Source: Bacteroidota bacterium (GTDB lineage: Bacteria > Bacteroidota > Bacteroidia > Flavobacteriales > Weeksellaceae). Taken from it: DNA of 9,976 bases. Each line of letters starts with the position of its first letter. Within the stretch, counting starts at the first letter, position 1. The stretch spans positions 1 to 9,976 of the forward strand of contig JAEZYN010000128.1 of assembly GCA_023419095.1 (NCBI GenBank), written 5' to 3'. The notes under the pieces were generated by a model. It was given only the letters and a program-made list of their open reading frames with translations. It was not told the origin of the DNA and ran no database searches. The position numbers and the translations under genes are program-made. Positions 1 through 6,629 of this stretch are shown here, in pieces.

Positions 1-28
1 GGCTCCCCCCCCGCACCAGGGTAAAAGC

Positions 29-54
29 GAGCCGCGAAAGCAGGTTCCCGGCTC
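29..54 (-). terminator. possible weak terminator hairpin after the copper-storage gene
   Basis: Just beyond the stop codon of the minus-strand cysteine-rich gene there is an inverted repeat, GAGCCG (29-34) and CGGCTC (49-54), with a 14-base loop. On the minus strand it is followed by GC and then four T residues. The stem is short, the loop is long and the T-tract is weak, so this is only a candidate rho-independent terminator. The surrounding 60 bases are more GC-rich than the rest of the window and contain a run of eight C at 5-12. Confidence 0.3.
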
Positions 55-60
55 CAAAAA

Positions 61-381
61 TCAATTCATAAATGACCGGCAAGCTTCCGCACATTCGCGG
101 CAGGCACGGGCACATTCCCGGCAATGATCATGTTCGTGTTTCTCACACTCTGCTGCGCATTCGCCGCAAATCCTGATGCACACTTCCAGCAAATCAACCA
201 TGTTGGTGTATTGCGTAGCCGCCACCTGATGCACGGCCGTACATATTGCCGCGCAAACGCGGTCCGTACGGATACAGTTGACCATATGTTGCACATGTTC
301 TTCCTCCAGACACGCATCTGCGCAGTGATTACACGCGGCAATACAGGCTGCCAGTTTCTCTAATAGCATTTCATTTTTCAT
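61..381 (-). CDS. four-helix-bundle copper-binding (Csp/DUF326-type) cysteine-rich protein
   Basis: A 106-residue protein with about 16 cysteines, mostly arranged as CxxxC or CxxC along amphipathic helices (for example AACIAAC, CADAC, CIRICGECAAEC, CRECARACRECAEAC). This is the pattern of the Csp copper-storage family, where a four-helix bundle lined with Cys thiolates binds many Cu(I) ions. A His-rich stretch (EKHEHDHC) precedes the last helix. I chose the ATG at 379-381 (MKNEML...) because the frame further upstream adds residues unlike the family and the helix starts right after this Met. No signal peptide is evident, so it is probably cytosolic, like Csp3-type members, and would buffer or detoxify Cu(I). 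It stands alone and is divergent from the hydrolase gene. No copper-responsive operator could be recognised. Family call strong; the role in copper storage is inferred from the family. Confidence 0.86.
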   Translation of the reverse strand: MKNEMLLEKLAACIAACNHCADACLEEEHVQHMVNCIRTDRVCAAICTAVHQVAATQYTNMVDLLEVCIRICGECAAECEKHEHDHCRECARACRECAEACRSFMN

Positions 382-525
382 AATTCTGATATTTTGGTAG
401 TGTAAGCTGCAACAAGGTTCCTGCCATGATGCAGAAATAATATTCAAACCTGGAAATATTCGTGCTTATAATTGCTTTTCTGCCACGCTTTTTGCTGTAT
501 CACCTCAAACAATTCTACTTTTATT

Positions 526-1635
526 TTGAACCGATATCTACCTGTCTTTTTCCTGTGCTTCCTTTTCTCGTGTAAACCCGATGTACCGGCCACTCAGGAC
601 CTTTCATCTAGACAAATTCCTTATAAAGACACCCTCGTCAGCTGGGAACGAAAGAAAACGCTGAAGCCGCTGCTCGACTCTGTTTTTGCGAATATTCAGT
701 TTAATGGCATTATTTCCGTGTACCGGGAATCTGAAAAGTATTATGAGAAAAGCCTTGGATTTGAAGATTTTCGTACCAAAAAACAATTGGACAGCAATTC
801 GGTATTCGCCATAGGATCAGTAAGCAAACAGTTTGCTGGCGCTATTATTTTGCTTTTGGAGGAAAAAGGAAAACTGAGCACCGCCGACAGCATATCGAAA
901 TACTTGCCGGAATACCGAAGCAAGACATTTGAGGATATTACCATTCATCATTTACTTACGCATACTTCGGGAATCAGTGATCTGGGGCCAGGTTTGCAGT
1001 CTGAACCGGGTGCAGAGTTCAATTATTCAAATAAAGGGTACCGCTTACTCGGGGAGATTGCAGAGGCAGCATCCGGCAAGCCTTACGATGCAAATGCCCG
1101 TGAGCTTTTTGCGAAAGCAGGACTTACCGCGACATATACTGCTGAGAACTTTACCGGAAAAAATCTGGCCGGCGCATATACCGGACCTAACAGCAATGCC
1201 ACGCCGGTGCCGAATATGCCACAACGACTGGCCCATGGTTCCATCTCCACCGCAGCTGGTGGACTGCTGTCCACAGTATCCGATCTTCACCGCTGGAACG
1301 CGGCACTGCATAACGGAAAAGTCCTTCAGCCAAACTCTTTGAAGAAATTTCTTACTCAAACTTCAATGATGAAGCATCCTGTTATCGGTCAAGTGGGGTA
1401 TGGCTACGGTATTATGCTGAGCGAGCGCCCCAAAAGTTACCTTCATACCGGATATGTAAAAGGTTCGCCTACATTCTTGATTTATTATCCTCAATCGAAA
1501 ACGTCGATGGTTGTGGTGAGTAATATTGCAGATACGTCAAAAACAAAATCGGCTATTTTTAAACCTCATACAGAAGCTAAAATAATAACCGATGCTATTG
1601 AAAATACGTTAATCGAAATGGAAAAAAGAGATTAA
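526..1635 (+). CDS. lipoprotein serine hydrolase, beta-lactamase/penicillin-binding-protein fold (class C-like)
   Basis: A 369-residue protein of the serine beta-lactamase-like family (Pfam Beta-lactamase), which includes D-Ala-D-Ala peptidases, esterases and class C enzymes. From the chosen start, the nucleophile motif S98-V-S-K101 (SxxK), the Y167-S-N169 (YxN) motif and the H307-T-G309 motif (equivalent to KTG) are all present. The family signature LLTHTSG lies shortly before YSN. No ATG is near the N terminus. The TTG at 526 gives a compact signal peptide (MNRYLPVF...) ending in a lipobox L-F-S-C16, so I prefer it. The longer in-frame start TTG at 472 would put 18 odd residues ahead of the signal. 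The mature protein should be lipid-anchored and act outside the cytoplasmic membrane. Substrate unknown: the catalytic triad of motifs does not prove antibiotic resistance, and cell-wall peptide or ester hydrolysis is as likely. Its TAA stop overlaps the stop of the convergent DUF1989 gene. Confidence 0.88.
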   Translation: MNRYLPVFFLCFLFSCKPDVPATQDLSSRQIPYKDTLVSWERKKTLKPLLDSVFANIQFNGIISVYRESEKYYEKSLGFEDFRTKKQLDSNSVFAIGSVSKQFAGAIILLLEEKGKLSTADSISKYLPEYRSKTFEDITIHHLLTHTSGISDLGPGLQSEPGAEFNYSNKGYRLLGEIAEAASGKPYDANARELFAKAGLTATYTAENFTGKNLAGAYTGPNSNATPVPNMPQRLAHGSISTAAGGLLSTVSDLHRWNAALHNGKVLQPNSLKKFLTQTSMMKHPVIGQVGYGYGIMLSERPKSYLHTGYVKGSPTFLIYYPQSKTSMVVVSNIADTSKTKSAIFKPHTEAKIITDAIENTLIEMEKRD

Positions 1636-2222
1636 CCTTCGATGGTGTAATGAATAGGTTTAAAAGTTCCGCCATTGCTGTCCTCCGCAGAACATGCCGT
1701 GAGGCAGACCAATAAATCCATCTGCGCTTCAAATTTTACATAATCGCCGGCTTTTGACGTAGGCGGCAGAACTGAAATCTTGCCATTTGCATCAAACTGC
1801 ACATTCATGAAAATATTAAAAGCAGTCGGAATTTCATCCTGCGTAACGCCGAATGGCTCAAGATTTTTAGTTAAATTCTCAAGACAGCTCGGATGGTAAC
1901 CCTTATACCCATACATTATTTCAAACGTCTCTTTACTGCACGGCGCGAGCAGAAAATCGTTGCGGCCATTGGTGTCTTCGACAATTTTTGCCATTTTTTG
2001 CGAACGGTTGCTCCAAAGGAAATTTCCGGCTGTCAACAGGATGTTTTCCTCAAAGTCTAAAGTTTTGCCGGACGAAATTTTCTCGCCATGATCATTTCGG
2101 TTCAGCATCACCATATCGCTCACCTGCATGCCCTCAGGATCGTAAACCGTTAGAAACTGTCCTTTATTCAGCAAAAAAGCTTTGCCGCTCTGTGGTGGAA
2201 TAATGTGAATATCGTCCCTCAT
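1632..2222 (-). CDS. DUF1989 family protein (urea-carboxylase-associated / carboxyguanidine-deiminase-like)
   Basis: A 196-residue, full-length DUF1989 protein. The hallmark metal-binding region is present: A-P-C95-S followed by Y-H110-P-S-C113-L-E-N-L, close to the family pattern xxCSx...HxSCxDNL. The C-terminal part keeps GDYVKF, the D-x5-LTAC177 segment and PIHY. Earlier landmarks are V-S-D-M near 34-37 and the NIFMNV segment. Characterised relatives are the urea-carboxylase-associated proteins, later shown to act with carboxylases as a carboxyguanidine deiminase pair (CgdA/CgdB). No carboxylase or second DUF1989 gene lies nearby, so that exact role is unlikely to transfer directly. The start ATG shares its A with the stop of the upstream GntA-like gene (TAATG on the minus strand), implying translational coupling and one functional unit. 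A zinc-dependent hydrolase or deiminase for a guanidino or ureido compound is an inference. Confidence 0.85.
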   Translation of the reverse strand: MRDDIHIIPPQSGKAFLLNKGQFLTVYDPEGMQVSDMVMLNRNDHGEKISSGKTLDFEENILLTAGNFLWSNRSQKMAKIVEDTNGRNDFLLAPCSKETFEIMYGYKGYHPSCLENLTKNLEPFGVTQDEIPTAFNIFMNVQFDANGKISVLPPTSKAGDYVKFEAQMDLLVCLTACSAEDSNGGTFKPIHYTIEG

Positions 2223-2902
2223 TAGTTATGTTTATGATGAAAAGGACATTTCCACGCACTTTCTACATTCCGACCACTGTATTGCTTGCTTTCGGAGTCG
2301 TCGCCAAAGTCTTTCAAAACCGGATTTATGCTGCCCTGCAGTTTTTCGTCATTCTTGCGAATCATGTCGCGCACATTTTGGTATGTTCCCATGGCCCGGA
2401 GTTTCTCAAACTGAAAATGCAGGTTGAAAACCATCGCCGTATAGGGTGACTGTCTCGCCATACGTGAACTTTTCGGGTGCATCCCGATAACATAAAATGC
2501 TTTTCCCAACAGGCTGAAACTGAATTCTGCATCATTTGGGTCTTTGCTGACACTCTCGTCCCACGGTGTATCGTCAGCCTCGTGAAGTTTCTGAAGCGTT
2601 TGCCAAAGTGCATTTTCGAAAGAGATTTCGTCGTCGAATTTATTGTTTGGGAAGACTGCGACAAATGACCTGAAATTCATCGAGTCAATTTTTGACGCAC
2701 CCTCCAGATAAGTTTCTAAATCACTGAGCAATGCAGAAATGCCGTCAGCGCTGTGCATATCATCATATGCATGTAAATCGTAGTTGTTCATTTTGAAAAC
2801 CGACTTCGCCATCACACACGGATGCTGCGTTTCGAGGATAAATGCTTTAAAGTCTTTATTGATAACTGCGACATCTACAGACTGAGTATGTGTTTCCATC
2901 AT
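2222..2902 (-). CDS. YqcI/YcgG family protein, GntA-like haem-dependent guanidino N-hydroxylase family
   Basis: A 226-residue cytosolic protein of the YqcI/YcgG family. Visible family features are the early HPC29 segment, a central block FYVIGMHPKSSR (about 136-147) followed by R150-Q-S-P-Y and VFNLHFQFEKLR, the GSINPVLKDFG segment at 190-200 and the C-terminal CPFHH motif (C219-P-F-H-H). A founding characterised member, GntA of guanitoxin biosynthesis, is a haem enzyme that N-hydroxylates a guanidino group; related proteins hydroxylate arginine. The substrate here is unknown, and no other guanitoxin genes are present. Two adjacent Met codons exist; the ATG at 2900-2902 is taken, but the one at 2897-2899 is equally possible. 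It is the first gene of a two-gene unit and overlaps the DUF1989 start by one base. Family call is confident; the specific reaction is inference. Confidence 0.83.
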   Translation of the reverse strand: MMETHTQSVDVAVINKDFKAFILETQHPCVMAKSVFKMNNYDLHAYDDMHSADGISALLSDLETYLEGASKIDSMNFRSFVAVFPNNKFDDEISFENALWQTLQKLHEADDTPWDESVSKDPNDAEFSFSLLGKAFYVIGMHPKSSRMARQSPYTAMVFNLHFQFEKLRAMGTYQNVRDMIRKNDEKLQGSINPVLKDFGDDSESKQYSGRNVESAWKCPFHHKHN

Positions 2903-3053
2903 AGAATATTTTTTTGGTTGGAACCTTCATTCAATTTCATTTTTGAATGCTGGTTGCGGCCACATTAAATACAACTATGATACCACAAAGCTTAACATAA
3001 TAATTTCGCAGCTCTGGGTTTACCAATCTGTGTGTCTGTCTTTTGGTGAATTT

Positions 3054-3974
3054 TTAGCTTAATGAAGCCCTGAGCTCATCCAGAAAACCTTTAAAACGTT
3101 CCGGCGTCGTTCTGTTTGCAAAACCTGGAATATAGGCGTGTTCCTTAAGCAGATCATCGGTCGTTTTACCTTCTTTAATTGCCTTCAGCATAAATTCATT
3201 GGATGCACTGAGAAAGCTGATCATTTCACGCAGGTTTTCTTTGGTTCCGACACTGTTTTCAGGTTTATCTGCATGACCAAAAATGAATTTTGTGTCGTTT
3301 CCGAATGTGTTGATCGCTTTTTCCAAAACAGTTATCCAGCTGCGCGAATCGGAACCGTCGGCTCTTCGGTAAACCGGAATCATGTTGATGAACATCAGGT
3401 CGCCCACGTGTACAACATTGTCTTTTTCGAAATGATACATTGCATCGCCGAAAGTATGGCCGTTACCAAAATGGTATGCGCGAATCTTTTCACGGCCAAG
3501 GTCAATGGAAAATTGGGTGTCAAACAGTTCAGTTGCGTAACGCTGTTCGTTTAGTTTGTTGCTTTTTTCTGCGGCGAGCCGCTGAAGTTCGGGTACGCGG
3601 CTGTGCGCTACAACTTTAGTTTGCTGATCTTTAAACGCAATGTTACCGGCGGTGTGATCGCCGTGGTGATGGGTATTCAAAAGGTAAAGAACAGGTTTTC
3701 CTTTAGCCGAGATTCCGTCCAATACCGGCTGAATCGAATCGGGAAACTGCGAGTCCACCAGCACAAAACCGTCTTTCGTTTCAAAAATTCCAACTGTGCC
3801 GCCTCTGTTTGTGTAGCGCGATACATTGCCGCGCACGGTTTTTAAATCGCCACCAGATGCAAGTTCTAGCGGCTGATACAGCATGCGCTGAGGCATACAG
3901 CTTATGATGGCTGGTAGTGTGGCGAGGCCAAGTCCGGCCAGCGCAGTGTTTGAGAGGAATTCTTTGCGTGTCAT
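3054..3974 (-). CDS. exported MBL-fold metallo-hydrolase
   Basis: A 306-residue metallo-beta-lactamase-fold hydrolase. The metal-binding set is complete: H102-x-H104-x-D106-H107 (in THHHGDHTAGN), H173 (GNGHTFGD), D192 (HVGDLMF) and H234 (FGHAD). An Asp rather than Cys at position 192 places it with glyoxalase-II-type binuclear hydrolases, not with B1 carbapenemases, so it should not be read as a resistance gene. The N terminus (TRKEFLSNTALAGLGLA) resembles a signal of the Tat-associated 'xRKxFL' style without the twin arginine, and IISC26 could be a lipobox; either way it is exported. Substrate unknown. The ATG at 3972-3974 immediately precedes the signal peptide. It is divergent from the outer-membrane protein gene, and 151 bases separate it from the GntA-like gene downstream, so they may or may not be co-transcribed. 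Confidence 0.88.
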   Translation of the reverse strand: MTRKEFLSNTALAGLGLATLPAIISCMPQRMLYQPLELASGGDLKTVRGNVSRYTNRGGTVGIFETKDGFVLVDSQFPDSIQPVLDGISAKGKPVLYLLNTHHHGDHTAGNIAFKDQQTKVVAHSRVPELQRLAAEKSNKLNEQRYATELFDTQFSIDLGREKIRAYHFGNGHTFGDAMYHFEKDNVVHVGDLMFINMIPVYRRADGSDSRSWITVLEKAINTFGNDTKFIFGHADKPENSVGTKENLREMISFLSASNEFMLKAIKEGKTTDDLLKEHAYIPGFANRTTPERFKGFLDELRASLS

Positions 3975-4024
3975 AATGAGGTGATTTTGGTTAAATTAAA
4001 ACTACAAAAAAATATTAATCCCGA

Positions 4025-4056
4025 TTTGTGTCTCCACCGCATTAAGTTTATTTTTG
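4025..4056 (+). promoter_or_regulatory. flavobacterial promoter of the outer-membrane protein gene
   Basis: TTTG at 4025-4028, a 20-base spacer, then TATTTTTG at 4049-4056. This matches the Bacteroidota housekeeping pattern (TTTG or TTG, about 19-21 bases, TAnnTTTG) on both elements. The ATG lies 14 bases after the -7 box, so the leader should be about ten bases long, followed by an A-rich stretch in place of a Shine-Dalgarno. It is the best promoter match in the window. Confidence 0.72.
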
Positions 4057-4070
4057 GCGAAAAATTATAT

Positions 4071-4652
4071 ATGAACAGAATTGTACTTGCTGCAGCGGTT
4101 TTCGCTGCTACTTTTTTAAACGCCCAAAAATTCGAAGCAGGAATTAAAGTGGGTTATGTAAACTCTACATTAGACCTTACTGTTGATGGCCAAAAGCAAC
4201 AGGTGGATCCTAAGCACAGCGTATACATGAGCGTTCCTATCGAGTACCACGCGCACAAAAACGTTTCAATATTCACGGAGCTTGCAATGGCAGGTTTGGG
4301 TGGTGAAAACCTGAATTTTGGTGGCGAACGCAGCAGACTACATCTTACTACAGTTTATTTCCCTGTGGGAGTAAAACTTTATCCGGTAGAGAGATTTGCG
4401 TTGGTAGGCGCGTATAATTTTGGCTTTGTGACCAATGCTTTAGGCAAACAGGATGGCGAAGAAGTAGATTTTGAAGACCTTCACAAAGGCAACAGTTCGT
4501 TTTCCTTTGGTGCAGAATACCGTTTTACGCCAAATTTTTCAGCAGAAGCGAAATACAATATCGGAACCAGCAATATCGCAAAGGAAAGTCCGGGTGTGGT
4601 GATGAAAAACAATTTTTTGCAGATCGGTGTAGGTTACTACTTTCAAAATTAA
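4071..4652 (+). CDS. small outer-membrane beta-barrel (porin-family) protein
   Basis: A 193-residue protein with a clear Sec signal peptide (MNRIVLAAAVFAATFLNAQ, predicted cleavage after AQ at residue 19). The mature part shows alternating hydrophobic/aromatic strands such as FEAGIKVGYVNST, LTTVYFPVGVKLYP, FALVGAYNFGF, SSFSFGAEYRF and FLQIGVGYYF, separated by polar loops, as in the eight-stranded OmpA/OmpX-like barrels (porin family, PF13505-type). Its function is structural or transport-related and cannot be specified. I start at ATG 4071 because the signal peptide begins there and a strong promoter ends 15 bases upstream; the in-frame ATG at 3981 would lie upstream of that promoter. It is monocistronic, with a clear terminator directly after it. 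Confidence 0.87.
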   Translation: MNRIVLAAAVFAATFLNAQKFEAGIKVGYVNSTLDLTVDGQKQQVDPKHSVYMSVPIEYHAHKNVSIFTELAMAGLGGENLNFGGERSRLHLTTVYFPVGVKLYPVERFALVGAYNFGFVTNALGKQDGEEVDFEDLHKGNSSFSFGAEYRFTPNFSAEAKYNIGTSNIAKESPGVVMKNNFLQIGVGYYFQN

Positions 4653-4665
4653 ATCTTCAATGATT

Positions 4666-4691
4666 AAAGCCGGATTAAGTTCCGGTTTTTT
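4666..4691 (+). terminator. rho-independent terminator after the beta-barrel protein gene
   Basis: A stem built from CCGGA (4670-4674) and TCCGG (4681-4685), extended by G-U and A-T pairs to nine pairs, with loop TTAAGT (4675-4680). It is followed by a run of six T at 4686-4691. It lies 14 bases after the stop codon and separates this gene from ruvC. Confidence 0.83.
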
Positions 4692-4727
4692 ATGCTGAAC
4701 AGCTGAAGCGGTTTAATTTAAACCATC

Positions 4728-4735
4728 TATTTTTG
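4728..4735 (+). promoter_or_regulatory. -7 element (TAnnTTTG) directly in front of ruvC
   Basis: TATTTTTG at 4728-4735 is a perfect TAnnTTTG box and is identical to the box of the outer-membrane protein gene. No good TTTG is found at the usual 19-21-base distance upstream. The GTG start of ruvC begins only four bases after the box, so transcription would start at, or within a few bases of, the start codon. Confidence 0.6.
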
Positions 4736-4739
4736 TAGC

Positions 4740-5294
4740 GTGCAAAGCGAAAAAATTATATTAGGAATCGATCCCGGAACCGCCATCATGGGTTTCGGTC
4801 TGATTTCCATTATTAAAGGAAAAATGGAAATGATCTCCATCCACGAACTCATCCTTAAAAAATACGAAAATCACGAAACCAAGCTCAAGGTCATTTTCGA
4901 CCGTACGCTTGCGCTGATCGACGAATTTCATCCCGATGAAGTCGCGCTCGAAGCTCCGTTTTTCGGGAAAAATGTGCAGAGTATGCTCAAACTTGGCCGA
5001 GCGCAGGGTGTAGCCATGGCCGCCGCGCTGCACCGAGATATCCCGATTACCGAATATTCGCCGAAGAAAATCAAAATGGCCATCACCGGCAACGGTAACG
5101 CCAGCAAAGAGCAGGTCGCCGGTATGTTGCAGAACCTGCTTAAACTGAAAGAATTTCCTACAAAATACCTCGATGCGTCGGATGGACTCGCCGTCGCGGT
5201 TTGCCATCATTTCAATTCGGGGATTCTGGTGTCGGACAAAAGCTATTCGGGCTGGGAAAGTTTCCTTAAACAGAATCCGGATCGTCTGAAATAG
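4740..5294 (+). CDS. ruvC: crossover junction endodeoxyribonuclease RuvC
   Basis: A 184-residue Holliday-junction resolvase that cuts four-way DNA junctions symmetrically in homologous recombination, together with RuvAB. All four acidic catalytic residues are placed as in the family: D11 in GIDPGT, E71 in LEAPFFGKN, and D145 and D148 in YLDASDGLAVA. The G86-R-A-Q-G helix and the Y-S-P-K-K-I-K segment are also typical. The start is GTG at 4740: it puts the first catalytic Asp at position 11 and the next Met codon lies within the nuclease fold. Length is close to usual (about 170-190). No ruvA or ruvB is in the window. The gene ends TAG followed by a run of seven T. Confidence 0.95.
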   Translation: MQSEKIILGIDPGTAIMGFGLISIIKGKMEMISIHELILKKYENHETKLKVIFDRTLALIDEFHPDEVALEAPFFGKNVQSMLKLGRAQGVAMAAALHRDIPITEYSPKKIKMAITGNGNASKEQVAGMLQNLLKLKEFPTKYLDASDGLAVAVCHHFNSGILVSDKSYSGWESFLKQNPDRLK

Positions 5295-5359
5295 TTTTTT
5301 TCTTTAGGAGCAACAAGTTTTTAACACCTTCCGAAGACTCTACCGGCTTTCCACTCTAT

Positions 5360-5399
5360 CTTTTTTGCTGATTTCGCTCGTGCTCAATCATCAAAAAAG
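5360..5399. repeat. imperfect palindrome in the ruvC-DUF4407 intergenic region
   Basis: The left arm 5360-5373 and right arm 5386-5399 are inverted copies matching at 13 of 14 positions (CTTTTTTG at the outer end, GATT at the inner end), with a 12-base loop at 5374-5385. The stem ends symmetrically in A/T runs, so the same hairpin followed or preceded by T/A tracts exists on both strands. It sits about 65 bases after ruvC and 110 bases before the next gene. It could act as a terminator, but the long stem, the flanking C-rich and G-rich segments and its isolated position also fit a dispersed intergenic palindromic repeat. No function can be proven from one copy. Confidence 0.55.
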
Positions 5400-5511
5400 G
5401 ATGCCGTTGCAATCCGGGCTAAAAGTTCAGGTATATATCTTTACATAAAATTCACTTGGTTAAACCTAATACTATTTGTAACATTGATACGTTCTTTTAT
5501 ACAAATCAAGT

Positions 5512-6594
5512 ATGAAAGTTCCAAAACCTCAACCCCTCAACACACACCAGATGAACTGGTTTCAAAAATTTTTGCTCATCTGTTCAGGCGGTAATATCCA
5601 CATTCTTCGTAAAACACCCTCAGAATGGAACAAGTTCGCGGGCATTGGTGGCATTGTGCTATTTACCTCCATATTTGCAACACTTTCAGCAGGTTACGCC
5701 ATGTTCACGGTCTTTGATGATATTTGGATTTCAGTGGCATTCGCGCTTCTGTGGGGACTCATGATTTTCAATCTCGACCGCTATATCGTTTCCTCCATTA
5801 AGAAAACGGGAACCTGGTGGAACCAGATTTTGATGTCGCTTCCGAGGCTGATTCTGGCGGCGTTTCTGGGTATCATTATTTCAAAACCGCTTGAACTTAA
5901 AATCTTTGAAAAAGAAGTGAACAAGCAGCTCAACACGATCATACAGCGAAACAAAACGCAGCTGCAGGCAGAAATGAACGGCCGGATCCTGCAACAGTCC
6001 GGACCGTTTGAAACGGAAAAAAAGCAGATCACCGCGCGCGCCGCAGACTATCAGAAAGCCTACGATTCCGCTGCGGTAGAGTTTGAAAAAGAGATCTTAG
6101 GCAAACAGAGCGGGCTCACTTCCGGGAAAGTCGGTTACGGAACCAACGCTAAACGGAAAGCCGAACTGAAAGAACAGCGCCGTCAGGATTTAGAAAATTA
6201 TCAGAAATCCGTCGCGCCGCGTCTGGAATATTTAGACAGAGAAATTTCGAAAGTCTACAGCAATATTGAAACGGAACGGAAAAAAACGGAGACATTTGAA
6301 GACAAATTCAACGGTTTTGCGGCAAGGCTTCAGGCGCTGGATGAGCTGGGAAAAAACTCTGAAATCATCGCAATTGCCGCGGCTTTCATCATGGGACTTT
6401 TTATCACGCTTGAGATTGCGCCGGTCTTGGTGAAACTTATTTCATCCGTTGGACCTTACGATTATCTTTTGGAAAAAACTGAAAACGATTTCCGTCTTTA
6501 TTCAAAAGAAAAAATTGCAAAAGGCGACACCGCAACCGAGTGGCGGATTGATAATTTTAAAGAAAAATTAAGTAAAAAAAATGACCCGTTGTAG
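5512..6594 (+). CDS. DUF4407 domain-containing membrane protein
   Basis: A 360-residue protein matching the DUF4407 architecture. It has an N-terminal FLLICSGGN...ILRKTPSEWNK motif (20-41), predicted membrane segments at about 43-66, 71-88 and 106-124, a long charged coiled-coil-like region (about 130-275, rich in K, E, Q and R) and a last membrane segment at about 285-310 before a charged cytoplasmic tail. The NLDRY motif after the second membrane segment is also family-typical. The biochemical role is unknown. The ATG at 5512 is used; a second Met at residue 14 (MNWFQKF) is possible. The last codons and the TAG stop lie inside a terminator hairpin shared with the convergent nirK operon. It appears to be monocistronic; no clear TAnnTTTG promoter was found just upstream. 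Confidence 0.85.
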   Translation: MKVPKPQPLNTHQMNWFQKFLLICSGGNIHILRKTPSEWNKFAGIGGIVLFTSIFATLSAGYAMFTVFDDIWISVAFALLWGLMIFNLDRYIVSSIKKTGTWWNQILMSLPRLILAAFLGIIISKPLELKIFEKEVNKQLNTIIQRNKTQLQAEMNGRILQQSGPFETEKKQITARAADYQKAYDSAAVEFEKEILGKQSGLTSGKVGYGTNAKRKAELKEQRRQDLENYQKSVAPRLEYLDREISKVYSNIETERKKTETFEDKFNGFAARLQALDELGKNSEIIAIAAAFIMGLFITLEIAPVLVKLISSVGPYDYLLEKTENDFRLYSKEKIAKGDTATEWRIDNFKEKLSKKNDPL

Positions 6595-6604
6595 CGGGTC
6601 ATTT
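6579..6604. terminator. bidirectional terminator overlapping the end of the DUF4407 gene
   Basis: A near-perfect ten-pair stem, whose core is ATGACCCG (6581-6588) and CGGGTCAT (6595-6602), with a six-base loop (6589-6594). On the minus strand it is followed by a run of T (complement of the A run at 6574-6580), which makes a strong terminator for the nirK-nirV-sco operon. In the plus direction only a short TTT follows, so it is weaker for the DUF4407 gene. The TAG stop of that gene is in the loop and its last residues are encoded in the stem. Confidence 0.8.
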
Positions 6605-6629
6605 CGTAGTTATATTAATTCTGAACTTG

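Noticed and set aside
124..363. Plus-strand frame opposite the cysteine-rich copper protein
   Set aside because: The minus-strand frame has the regular CxxxC/CxxC family pattern; the plus-strand frame has no recognisable features and is explained as antisense.
467..474. Promoter TATAATTG before the serine hydrolase
   Set aside because: It differs from TAnnTTTG at one position and has no upstream TTTG at a fitting distance. It does overlap the alternative TTG start at 472, which mildly favours the start at 526.
929..1342. Open reading frame on the plus strand inside the serine hydrolase gene
   Set aside because: It is a shifted-frame shadow: no family features, Cys/His/Arg-rich random composition, and it lies fully within a gene with all catalytic motifs.
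3054..3974. Carbapenemase-type metallo-beta-lactamase
   Set aside because: The third-site metal ligand is Asp (D192) instead of the Cys typical of B1 enzymes, and the overall pattern fits glyoxalase-II-type MBL hydrolases.
4761..5210. Minus-strand frame of about 149 codons inside ruvC
   Set aside because: It is antisense to a fully conserved ruvC and has no domain features.
5260..5301. Terminator after ruvC (CAGA/TCTG stem followed by seven T)
   Set aside because: Only four base pairs with a ten-base loop, and the stem is separated from the T run by AAATAG; too weak to annotate.
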